Shown piece after piece: positions 40,813 through 50,896 of a stretch of 64,000 nucleotides of DNA. The translations under genes were made by a program, and so were the position numbers. Source of the DNA: Onchidella celtica (taxonomy: Eukaryota; Mollusca; Gastropoda; Systellommatophora; Onchidiidae); contig OZ007569.1 in NCBI GenBank assembly GCA_963931925.1, positions 5,001,507-5,065,506 on the forward strand, read 5' to 3'. The number at the start of each line of letters is the position of its first letter. Positions within the stretch are counted from its first letter, which is position 1. The notes beneath the pieces are model-generated. The model saw only the letters and a program-made list of their open reading frames with translations. It ran no database searches and was not told the origin of the DNA.

Positions 40813-42318
40813 AACTAAACTGATTACATTCTGACCTCAGACAGGAACGTCAGCAGAAATTGTGAGGTGATTTCAGCAGTCGACATTGGAAGCGATCATC
40901 GTATGGTCAGAGTACAAATCAAAATAAACAGAAAGTTAATGAAATTAAAAAGAATACAAAGAAGAAAACCACTCAATATAAATATAGAAGAACTGGAAAA
41001 ACATAAGAACACATTCCAGCTGGAGCTGAAAAACAGATTTGAATCCCTGGAGAAAGAAATACATGTACCATCGGTTGAGACACTGAACAAAATTGTGACG
41101 GAAGAAGTCGTGAAAATACAAGGTCTGAAAGAAAAAACAGAGGAAAACAATTCACAGAAGATGACACGATAGAAGAGCTAGATAAAAAAAAAAGGAAAAC
41201 CCAACACAAAAAGGAACAAAAGACAGACAAGGAAAAAACTGAATAAAAATATACAGAACTGAACAAGGCAGTGAAGAAAATGCGGAGAGACAGAGGCAGA
41301 AGAAAAAGAAAAGACACGGTATAAAGAATAACTGAAAGCGGGAAAGGACCAAAAGAAATAGATATGGATTTACCACCACTGACAATGTACAAAGTCTTAT
41401 AGATAGAATCACCAGTTGTATTGGTGATATAAGAAAATGGATGCTCAATAACAAATTGAAACTAAATTACGAACACAAGACTGAAGTCATATTTTTTTTG
41501 TAGCAACTTATGTAATGAAATTGATAATGTCAGCATAAACATCCGTGGCCATGAAATTTCAGTCCAGACGAAAGTGAAAAATTTAGGAGTAATTGTTTAT
41601 CAAGATATGTCAATGAAATCCCACATAACTGTTCTTTGTAAAAACCTGTATTTTCAGCTAAGAAAAATTGGGAGCATTCGTAAATACCTGACTTCTGATA
41701 TCACCAAAAAATTTGATAACATCACTTGTACTGTCACGGCTTGATTACTGCAATTCATTATTAGCTGACATAACAGAAGAAAACATACAGCAACTTCAAA
41801 GGGTACAAAATGCTGCTGCTAAAATAATTACCAAGAAACAAAAACATGATCACGTGACTCTTATTTTGAAGGAACTACATTGGCTCCCAGTGAAAGAACG
41901 CATCACACATAAAATTTGCCTAACATGCTATAAGTGCTTTAACAACTTGTCCCCAGATTATCTACACCACTTTTTAACACCTTATGTACCTTCAAGGGCA
42001 CTCAGATCATCGAGTGATATAACCATCCTTCTTAAACCTAAAGTTTAATTATAAGGCGTACGGCCAGCGCTCGTTCTCATATTTTGCCCCACTCATGTGG
42101 AATAAGCTTCCAAAATCCACTAGAGAAGCCGAGAGTTTGGAAGCTTTCAAGAAACAGCTCAAAACAATTTTATTTTCATCATACTTTGAGCAATGAGTAA
42201 AATCCAAGCTTGGCATCTGTGCATGTGTGCGCGCGCATGTAGGTGTGTGGGCGTTGTATGTGTGTATCAATTGTGGTTGTGTGTGTGAGCTTTTATAAGG
42301 GTGTTTCTGTATGCCCGT

Positions 42319-43731
42319 TGTCAAGAACAGATTAAGTCCATAAATGCCGTGCTAGGTCACGAGTTCAGTGAGTAAATTTTCACGACTTGTTAATTCTAAC
42401 CAGCGTAATTTGTCCTTGAGCTGTTCTCGTGAACAGTTTGTTTGAAACACTTTTGTTTTAGAGATGGAAAGAAAGTGGGGCGAGATAGAATAAATGTATA
42501 GCTAGGAGTGACAGAGCCGTTCTCGACCCCGTGATTTTGATGAACACTTAGAAGGAAGAGAAGGGGCGAATAAGGATAGATAGTTTAAGACGCTTAGTCG
42601 CGTTCAGAAATTCGTGCATAAAATGTAGAAAGCACGAGGGTTTAAAGATTTCAGTAGTTGTTTTGACATTTTAAATTGACCTTGTCTGTATTAGTGCAAG
42701 GCCGTAACCGACTTATACAATAGAATAAATTATACTGCGAGCTCAGCTCGGAGCTGACCGCACCAATGAAATCTAGGGATTTGGACGGTAGTTGCAGGTG
42801 GCTAGACAGTATAAAAGTCAGCCCAGACATATATCCTGCACTCCATACAGAAAACTCCAATCTGTGCAGGCGTCGGCACGATTCTGCCTGAAGAATCATA
42901 AAGCGTTGTACGACTTCATGTCTAGTCCTCTATAGACATTTGAGATGAATCCATATGCCTGAATGAGATATGCCCACCGCTATTGTCCATCGTTCCCTGG
43001 TCTCTAACACCAGGGACTAATCGTAAGTGTTTGTCTATTGATGACTCAACCATGAACGAGGAGCTGAACATAAGTTATCCAGTAGGACAGGATTGCCACA
43101 TATACTGGGGGTGCTACCCAAGAATGCAAGATAAAGATATATATAGACTTGCAACTAGTATGAATGTATGGCATACACATCTGTGAATTGTGATTGATTT
43201 GTCTGGATGAGGCTGGGCATTGCCAGCCCATCCTAGAGTAGATCTCTAGACTTAACTACGGGTCAGTTTGTATTGACGGGCTCGATTATTATAAGCGTTA
43301 GGCACAAATGGCTGAGATGACATTGTCGCCAGAGACCATATTAGTGTATTGATTGATATATATAGTAGGCAGACCAGATCTGAGATATATATAATTAGTA
43401 CTTAGATTGTTAGTGAGTCAGAAGTATAATAATATTATAGGAATCTAGAGTAGAATTCTAGTGAAGTATTATTGAATTTGGATTTGATGCTGCTGATGTT
43501 GTCTTTACTATATAATAGATCTGGACAAAATTGTTAGGGTAATTAATGTAATTAAATTTGTGGCCCTGCAGGTCTGTTTATGAAACTTATTCAGATTGTT
43601 ATTAGTGTGTGGCATGGTACGAAAGTTTAGATATTAAATACCTCTCGATTTAAATGCAGTCGAAACCTTAAGTAGACGGATTCCCCCCAAATCCGTAACA
43701 TTTAGGATAGCAACATCGTAACATCATGACA
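42319..43731 (-). repeat. Putative 3' LTR of the Gmr1-like element
   Basis: The segment begins TGTCAAGAACAG and ends CATCATGACA, so it has TGTCA/TGACA ends, and it is followed by the polypurine tract expected for minus orientation. Length is 1,413 bp. No second LTR copy is present in the window, so the borders rest on these signals only. A plus-strand TATAAAAG at 42810 is also present; its meaning is unclear. Confidence 0.55.
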
Positions 43732-44401
43732 CATCCCCCACCCCAGTGGAAATTTTAAGAAAAATTTACACGATAAGATCTAAGAACTCCAAAGTTATTG
43801 TGGTGGGGCTTAAGTACTAGCGTAGAAAAACTAGCCCTAAAGTAGATAAAAAAGGAATTTGACTAAGAACGTGCATAGTGGATGGACACAAACTACACAA
43901 TTATTAATGCAACGTTCTGTAGAATCTAATCTATCGAAATATATTGTCACTTGATCCAAACATACTTCTCATGAACATTTATAATAATGATATTTATCTC
44001 AGTGTATACTCCTGAATTAAAGAATACTATATTCACACAGTCACTCCTAATTGAAGAAAAATGCTCAGACTTATTTAGTCAACATACATTGATATATGAA
44101 TGCACATTTACAAACAATAATTATGAAGTAAAATATTGTGGTATCCAATGGCAGCAGTAGCTCTGGTAGCTTGGTTTGCCATGTCTCCATCTCATTGACC
44201 CGCTGACAAGGGCGTCAGGTTTGTCAGAAGTTCAGGTCACAGTCCGGAATGACGCTGGTGGAAAGAGGATATTCACAAGAAAAAATGTAAAAATTGTTCA
44301 TAAAGTAGTGAACAAGATAATGTGAATCCATCCACCGTCCAGAATTGAGGGGGAAAAGCACTATCCAACCCCAATACAAGACAGACTCTTTAATAGGTAA
44401 A

Positions 44402-47400
44402 CTAAATTAGACGGGACAAAACATCAGCTTGGGAATTGTCACCGCCAGGGATAGCCCGGATAACAAATCGATACTCTTGGAGTGCAAGACTCCATCTCGT
44501 TAATCGAGCATTTTTAGCCCTGTTTGTTTTCAGGAACAACAACGGACGATGGTCCGTTTCAATTATAAACTCAGACATAAGTAAATACCGAGAAAATGCA
44601 TTTACAGCATAAATGATAGCGAGGCACTCTCGCTCGATAATTGCATATCGGCATTCTCTCTCGAGTAATTTGCGGCTGGCGTATAAGCATGGTCGCAAGG
44701 AAGATTCCCGTTCCTGCAGTAAAACAGCTCCTATTCCCTTGTCCGACGCATCAGTGCGGACAATAAATGTTTGGTATATATCTGGCAGTATGAGAATAGG
44801 GGAAGTGGAAAACAATCTTTGAACAGTACGAAGGGCATCCGCACATTCGGCTGTCCATGATACTTTATTAGGAAAATTCTTTCTTGTGAGGTTCGACAAC
44901 GGAGCCGTAAGCGAAGAAAAATTTGGAATAAACTTTCTATAATAATTAAGGAAGCCCAACAAGCTACGAACTTGCTTCTTTGTCAGAGGGGCTTGAAGCT
45001 TTAAAATGGTAGTGATCTTATTGTCGTCCGGGGTCTGAACGCCATGGGCAACCGTATGGCCCAGAAAATTAATTTGATTGTATCCTAAAAATACCTTACT
45101 GGGCTTAGCCGTAAGGCCAGCTCGACGAAGAGCGGTAAAAACTTCACGTAGGGCCGCCAGGTGGCCCGACCAATCGGCTTGATAAATACAAATGTCGTCA
45201 AAGTACGATAAAACGGAGTTTACATTTTGGAGCAATATCGACATCATACGCGCGAAAGTCGCTGGGGCTGTTACTAACCCAAAAGGCATATAGCGCCACT
45301 GCATGAGACCCAACGGGGTCTGAAAAGCGGTATATTGTTTTCTACGTTCCTCAAGAGGAATTTGCCAGTAGCCTTTGGAGAGGTCAATTTTTGAAAAAAT
45401 GGTTGCTCTTGCTAACTGTGCAAAAAGATCCTCCTGATTGGGAATCGGTTCCGCATCATAAATAGTAATGTCATTAAGTTTACGATAGTCAATACAAAGG
45501 CGCAGTGTGTCATCCTTCTTTTTGACTAAGACGATGGGTGAGCAATATGGGCTCGTCGATCGCTCTATCACTCCCAGGTGAAGCATGTTACGTACCTCGG
45601 TTATTATAGTATCCTGTGCGTGGAGAGGACGCGGGTACGGCTTAACAAAGACGGGTATATCCGTCTGTAATCGTATGACATGCTGTACCAATGAGGTACA
45701 ACCTGGTAAATCCGTAAAGACCATAGAAAATTCATGCAGTAAATCTATTATATCCTGGCTTTGCGACGTAGACAGATCTGGATTTACATGTACATCAGAG
45801 ACATTTTCTGACGCTTGCAATACAGGAAATGATTTATCTATCTTTATAGGGTCATCATCATCAATTGACACCAGGGCCGCATTGGCCTGGGCAACTGCAT
45901 GACCCCGATTACTCTGACGATTATTATCGTCGGATAAATATTCTTTAAGCATATTGATATGGAACACTTTGTCCTGTCCTCGAATCTTTATTAGATAATT
46001 AACTCTGGAAAGTCTCTTTAGGACTTTAAACGGTCCCTTCCACGTAAGAAGGAGTTTATTTTTCGTCTCCGGTAGGAGAACAAGAGTTTGGTCTCCGACG
46101 GACAAGGTTCGCAATCGGCTACCCTGATCACGATATGCTTTATAAATACTCGCGTGCGCACTCGAAGATTTTTGTGCAAGTTGACATGCATTAAGAATTC
46201 GTTGTCGCAAGTCTACAACGTATTGATACGCGGATCGCGTATCGTTTTCGTAGGTATCTGATCCGGCGAATAAATCATGGAGTATGGCCATTGGGCCACG
46301 AGGCTTACGGCCATAGAGTAATTCGAACGGGGAAAAACCCGTCGATGCATTTGGTAGTTCTCGGTAAGCAAAGAGAATAGCGGGGAGCTGACGATCCCAG
46401 TCAGTGGGTTTATCGGCAGACACCCGCGCAAGCATATCTTTCATACTAGCATTCCATCTTTCACAGCATCCATTAGACTGTGGATGGTACGGAGATGTCA
46501 ATCTTTGTTTAATGCCCACTAATTCTAAGACTTTCTTAAAAAGTTCAGAGGTAAATTGTGGACCTCTGTCCGATAAAATTTCAACCGGAAATCCAACGCG
46601 TGAGAAAACCGTAATAAGGGCTTCAGCCACATGATCGGCTGAAATGTCTTTTAGTGGAATGGCCTCTGGCCAACGGGTCGCGTAGTCAATGACAGAAAGT
46701 ATGAACCGATGGCCTCTGTCTGATTTCTGCAGAGGGCCAACTATATCCACGGCGACGCGCTCAAATGGTCTAGAGACAGCTGGCATTTCCTGCAGAGGGG
46801 CTCGCGATGCCCTCCCTTTAGGAGTACGTTTCTGACATACGTCACATGTTGATACGAAGCGGTTAACGTCCGCGTAAATACTGGGCCAGAAAAATTGCGA
46901 TAATATACGAGATTTAGTCCTCGCTTTACCTTGGTGACCCGCCAAGGAAGTGTCATGTGCGAGACGAAGAATATCGCGGCGAAAAGATCTGGGTACCACA
47001 AGTTGCATAATGGTCTCTCGCTTGTTTCTAAAATTACGATATAATAAGTCATCCCTAATGAGAAACTTTGCGGTATCCGGCGCTGTGGGGTCAACTTTAG
47101 CGAACAACGTTTTAAGTGTCGGATCTGAATGTTGTTCATCATGGAATGTACTAGACGTTATGTTCAATTCTATCGTAGGGTTACGCAATGTACCCTCAGG
47201 TCGTCGACTCGCTTGTAGGCGTGTTGTCGCGCACGCCAGACTCTCTTCTTCATTCCAAATCTCCAAGTCACCGATAGGAAATTTAGTCACTTGAGGTACA
47301 TTCCCTATAATTAAATCAGCCACCGGATTAGGTAGTACACATGCGGTAACAATACCTGTAAGAAAAGGTGTATCAATATAAACTTCCGCGAGACGGAATC

Positions 47401-47455
47401 TCTCGACAGATCCGCCAAAAGTAATACATGTGTCTATTTTAATTAAAAGTACCAT
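44402..47455 (-). CDS. Pol polyprotein fragment: protease end, integrase, RT, RNase H
   Basis: A single open frame of 1,017 residues. Residues 20-53 are the C-terminal part of a retropepsin ('IDTPFLTG', 'DLIIGNV'). Integrase follows: the zinc-binding H167, H174, C204, C207, then the DD35E triad D237, D296, E332, then a GPF-type module near 495-520 ('WKGPFKVL'). After it come RT ('LCIDYRKLN', 'FSKIDLSKGYWQIPL', 'SYFDDICIY') and RNase H ('RTDASDKGIGAVL', 'ETDHRPLL'). All catalytic residues named are present and there is no internal stop, so this is a recent insertion. In ordinary Ty3/gypsy elements integrase comes last; here it precedes RT. The first Met is simply where the truncated frame begins; no Gag precedes it. 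Confidence 0.9.
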   Translation of the reverse strand: MVLLIKIDTCITFGGSVERFRLAEVYIDTPFLTGIVTACVLPNPVADLIIGNVPQVTKFPIGDLEIWNEEESLACATTRLQASRRPEGTLRNPTIELNITSSTFHDEQHSDPTLKTLFAKVDPTAPDTAKFLIRDDLLYRNFRNKRETIMQLVVPRSFRRDILRLAHDTSLAGHQGKARTKSRILSQFFWPSIYADVNRFVSTCDVCQKRTPKGRASRAPLQEMPAVSRPFERVAVDIVGPLQKSDRGHRFILSVIDYATRWPEAIPLKDISADHVAEALITVFSRVGFPVEILSDRGPQFTSELFKKVLELVGIKQRLTSPYHPQSNGCCERWNASMKDMLARVSADKPTDWDRQLPAILFAYRELPNASTGFSPFELLYGRKPRGPMAILHDLFAGSDTYENDTRSAYQYVVDLRQRILNACQLAQKSSSAHASIYKAYRDQGSRLRTLSVGDQTLVLLPETKNKLLLTWKGPFKVLKRLSRVNYLIKIRGQDKVFHINMLKEYLSDDNNRQSNRGHAVAQANAALVSIDDDDPIKIDKSFPVLQASENVSDVHVNPDLSTSQSQDIIDLLHEFSMVFTDLPGCTSLVQHVIRLQTDIPVFVKPYPRPLHAQDTIITEVRNMLHLGVIERSTSPYCSPIVLVKKKDDTLRLCIDYRKLNDITIYDAEPIPNQEDLFAQLARATIFSKIDLSKGYWQIPLEERRKQYTAFQTPLGLMQWRYMPFGLVTAPATFARMMSILLQNVNSVLSYFDDICIYQADWSGHLAALREVFTALRRAGLTAKPSKVFLGYNQINFLGHTVAHGVQTPDDNKITTILKLQAPLTKKQVRSLLGFLNYYRKFIPNFSSLTAPLSNLTRKNFPNKVSWTAECADALRTVQRLFSTSPILILPDIYQTFIVRTDASDKGIGAVLLQERESSLRPCLYASRKLLERECRYAIIERECLAIIYAVNAFSRYLLMSEFIIETDHRPLLFLKTNRAKNARLTRWSLALQEYRFVIRAIPGGDNSQADVLSRLI

Positions 47456-47575
47456 GTTTGATTTTTTGTAATTGTTTTACCCATGTATTTTGACATGTTG
47501 CTTCTGTAAAGCGCATAGAGCATTTTTAATGGATATGCGCTATATAAACGCCATCCATTATTATTATTATTTAAA

Positions 47576-49269
47576 TATACATGTACAAACAAGGAAGTCG
47601 ACAGAAAATCACAAAGTATATTTAAAAAAGAAGGGTGAAACAACCACAGACAGGGAAGAAAGCCTAAGTGCTTGCACAGATTTCTATAAAACACTCTATC
47701 AAAAAACAATGGATACACCCGAAACAACAATGACAACAAGCCCTGACACTGATGAAGTACATGTACCACCTTTCACAGAAGATGAGACAGAAAGGACCTT
47801 AACGAAAATGAACAAAAGAAAAGCACCTGGAAATGATCATATAACAAGCGACATATTACACATGGGAGGACACCACAATAGTAAAATATAATTATAAATA
47901 AAGCATTTAACGAGATTCTAACACACAGAGAATACCTGAATGCCGACAGGAAGCAAAGATCATAATTCTACATTAAAAAGGAGACCGAAGAGATATAGGA
48001 AATTACAGACCAATAAGCCTTCTACCACACACATATAAACTCTTTACAACAGTATTACAAAACAATAGCGAAAGTGCTAGACGAAAACCAACCAAGAGAA
48101 CAAGCTGGCTTCAGAAAGAGTTACTCAACAACAGACCACCTACAGGCTCTTAAGCAAACAATAGAAAAAAGTAAAGAATATAATCTACCACTGTGTGTGG
48201 GCTTTATGGACTATGAGAAAACCTTCGATTCCGTTGAACACTTTGCAATCTTTGAAGCCCTCAGAAAGATCAATATTAACGAAATCTATATAAAAATACT
48301 ACAGAATATAATATATAAAGAAGCCTACGCAAGAATACACATAGATAATCATGTATCAGAAAAGTTTGCCATAGAAAGAGGAGTGACACAGGAGGACCCC
48401 ATATCGCCAAAATTATTTACAGCAACAATCGAAGAAATATTTCAACAGTTGCATCTAGAAAATGGCATAAATATTGATGGTGAAGATCTGCAAGACTTGA
48501 GATTTGCAGACGATATCGTACTCTGCACAGATGAAGTACACCAAATGAAAACCAATCCCAACATACTACATAAAAGGAGCAAGAAGGTCGGCCCGAGGAT
48601 GCACAAGGACAAAACTAAATACTTGACAAACTACGAGACCGAAGAAAAGGTTATAATTGAAAACATAATCATCGAAAAAGTCATAGAATATAAATTCTTA
48701 GGCCAGATAGTGAATAATAATTATGGAACACAACAAACTGCAGAATAAAAGCAGCATGAAGTTGCTTTGGAAAAAAAAAGATGTTCCTGGATTCCAAACT
48801 GCCAATGTCCCTCAAGAAGCAAGTACAATGTATTCAATCAATGCATTCTTCCAACGATTACACATGGTTGTCAAACATGGCCGATCACAAAACAGATCAC
48901 AAATAAGCTAAGAACTACTCAGAAGGCTATAGAAAGAAAAAATTAATGCTTAACATCAGAGTGCAAGATAGAATCCCCCACCCTAACATACGCAAACAAA
49001 CAGAACTAAAAGACGTGGTGGAATTCATGCTACAACAAAAGTGGAATTGGGCCGAGCACGTGGGGAAGATGAATGACAATAGGTGGAGAAAACACTGCAC
49101 TGAATGGCAGCCAAGGACAGGAAAACGAAAAAGAGGACGACCAGGAAGAAGATGGAAGGACGACATTACAAAGAGAGGAAGAATAACATGGGTGAGGAAA
49201 ACGACAGACAGAAGAGAATGGAAAGCATTGTCAAAGGGCTACATCCTGCAGTGGGTGGACAACGCCTAG
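47576..49269 (+). pseudogene. RTE-type reverse transcriptase, broken
   Basis: Frame pieces 47640-47890 ('TDREESLSACTDFYKTLYQ', 'NKRKAPGNDHI'), 48074-48748 and 48946-49269 together cover an RTE RT and C-terminus. RT motifs: A 'GFMDYEKTFDSVEH'; B 'GVTQEDPISPKLF', where family members usually have RQGDPISPKLF, so the conserved Gly is lost; C 'FADDIVLC'. The C-terminal piece 'WAEHVGKMNDNRW' and 'GKRKRGRPGRRWKDDI' is the basic tail typical of this family. At least two frame breaks (about 47885 and 48748). Not functional. Confidence 0.8.
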
Positions 49270-49292
49270 GTGAAAGGTGAAAGGTGAAAACC

Positions 49293-50896
49293 TTAGCCGG
49301 AGAAGGACTGAGAATTTGAACGGTTCACACATTAAGTGCCTGTATATGGCACGACCATTCCTAATTTGATTTCATAAATCGTTTGTTTGTCAGTCTGAGG
49401 CAAAACCAAAGGGGGCAGAGGTCTCGATACAGGCTTTGCACAGATTAAAGCGAGAGCGGAGCCTAGCCTAGTTCTTGGACGAAGTTTGAGCGCTAATATC
49501 AGAGTATTGCAGTAGCGTCAAGGATTGAACCACACCCGCTTAATTTATACTTTTTGTTGTCTTGAATGGTTTGCACAATTCTAGCAAAGCTTTACCAGTG
49601 CTGAACATGTATTTCCCCCCCCCCCCCAAAAAAAAAATCGAACATTAAGTCATATATATCTATATTTTTTAATTGTGGTGTGATTATTTGACTGTGGTGC
49701 AATCTCCACCCTTTTTAAAAAAAATGTTTGCTGAACGCACAGCCTGAACAGTGGCAGGCCTATAATTTTGGGACTGAAGCTTGAACGGTTACGGCCCCTT
49801 CGCAACCAGGAACAATAGGACAACGTCCAAAATTCACTCTTTAAAAATTGTTTATTCACTGCCCCACAAAGATTAGGGTCGCCGGAGTTTAGGCTTCAAT
49901 AGTTTCATGGTAGATCTGTCACTGAGTCTGAATGACAGTTTAAAACATTATAAAAGTGGTTTTCTCTGGTGTCAACTAATCCCAGCCAATGTCTTTTCTG
50001 CTGATGTCTTGTGTTCATTCATATTTCAGGCAGTCCTTTGAAAATGTTGTTACAAAGGTAATATGTAATAATCATTCTTTGTGCTCCCTTTGATGAGCCG
50101 AGCGCGTGGGAGAGAGTGTATTTGCCAGGCCTTCATTTTAGTGCAATAATCCTGCCTAGAAAAGAGTGCGCAATGCTCTGCCGCGCATGAGATTTGTAGA
50201 AAGGCTGTACATTATTATGGTAAAATTTGTACTGAGAGAGAAAGAGAAGAAGAAAAAGAGGAACTGGAATGAAGGCGGAGACGGTTTTGACGCTGAAGAA
50301 AGAGAAGTAAAACTTAATACTTATATGTTTGGTTACAACAAAAGGTTGTATCTATCTGATCTCGAATAGAGCTCTTAGTATAATCACATTATGGTTTTGT
50401 TGCTGGCCTTGAAATCAACAGCATTATCAATATGGCGCCACGTTCAAGACGTTTGGACTTATCGGTATCTAATATAGGCGGATTCCTTATCGCTTGGTTC
50501 GGAGGCATGTCGACTGATAGCCCTGCTAACAGATCATATATCTCTACTGAGAGACACTGCTTGTGGTCAAGGACTGGACACTCAGTCACTTCTGATCTTT
50601 AATCCTTAGTGGGGGTGCAAACATTCATATCCTGATCCTACCTGAAAATGTCGATAGATTCCCCACAGTTTACGATGAGTAAACAAATCTGGGTTCAACT
50701 GAGTTTTCAATGTCTTTACATAATCCAGTTATAAGTACTAGAGAGACATTTAAGTTTCATTCTCTCTGAGTGGAGACTCCAGAGCAACTTGGAAACAAGA
50801 GAAATCGTCCCTGTCTCTGAGTCCTGTACCAGTCTAGAAGTTTCTGGACGGTCTGGAAGTCGCACAGTGGCAGCTGGTATCTGAGAGTCATCCAGC
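49293..50896. other. Region upstream of the VWA gene with diverged repeat family A copy
   Basis: About 49936-50240 is a diverged third copy of repeat family A ('gacagtttaaaacattataaa', 'gtgtcaactaatcccagcc', 'gtgcgcaatgctctg') in plus orientation. A C-then-A homopolymer run lies at 49615-49638. The promoter and 5' UTR of the VWA gene should lie in the last few hundred bases; no motif is distinctive. No other gene is seen. Confidence 0.5.

Larger units (their letters stand above)
42319..47470 (-). mobile_element. Gmr1-like Ty3/gypsy retrotransposon, 5'-truncated
   Basis: The element consists of a 3' LTR (42319-43731), a purine-rich tract next to it (minus strand GGGGTGGGGGATG), a non-coding stretch (43732-44401) and one long pol frame (44402-47455). 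Gag, most of the protease and the 5' LTR are absent, because the sequence runs from the start of the pol frame directly into the LINE tail at about 47471. The integrase-before-RT order marks it as Gmr1-like. Confidence 0.85.
41381..47575 (+). mobile_element. L2/CR1-like LINE copy split by a Gmr1-like element
   Basis: The left part (41381-42318) encodes the end of an L2/CR1-like RT protein. 'CIGDIRKWMLNNKLKLN', then 'SRLDYCNSLLADI' and 'LHWLPVKERI' match the last element in the window (63270-63800) segment by segment. It has several frameshifts. The right part (about 47471-47575) is the matching type of 3' terminus: 'tgtaaagcgcatagag', 'gcgctatataaacgccat', then (ATT)n. Between them lies the minus-strand Gmr1-like element. 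The 5' part of the LINE is missing. Confidence 0.75.
38661..49292 (+). mobile_element. RTE-type LINE copy, broken by two later insertions
   Basis: Three pieces align end to end as one RTE-type element: the end of the endonuclease before the P-like insertion (frame to 38798, 'WENPNGEYKNQ'), its continuation after it (40813-41380, 'DYILTSDRNVSRNCEV', 'DIGSDHRMVRV'), and the RT part (47576-49269). The P-like element (38799-40812) splits a codon-level match. The L2-like LINE (41381-47575) splits the linker before the RT. The 3' end carries tandem 'ggtgaaa' units (49272-49290), typical of RTE tails. The left border is uncertain (38641-38750). Dead copy with stops and frameshifts. Confidence 0.75.

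Noticed and set aside
40896..41454. Phe/Ser/Leu-rich minus-strand frames
   Set aside because: They are antisense of the A-rich RTE coding sequence.
42810..42817. Plus-strand TATAAAAG as evidence that the LTR points the other way
   Set aside because: The pol frame, polypurine tract and LTR order all support minus orientation; a single TATA motif is not decisive.
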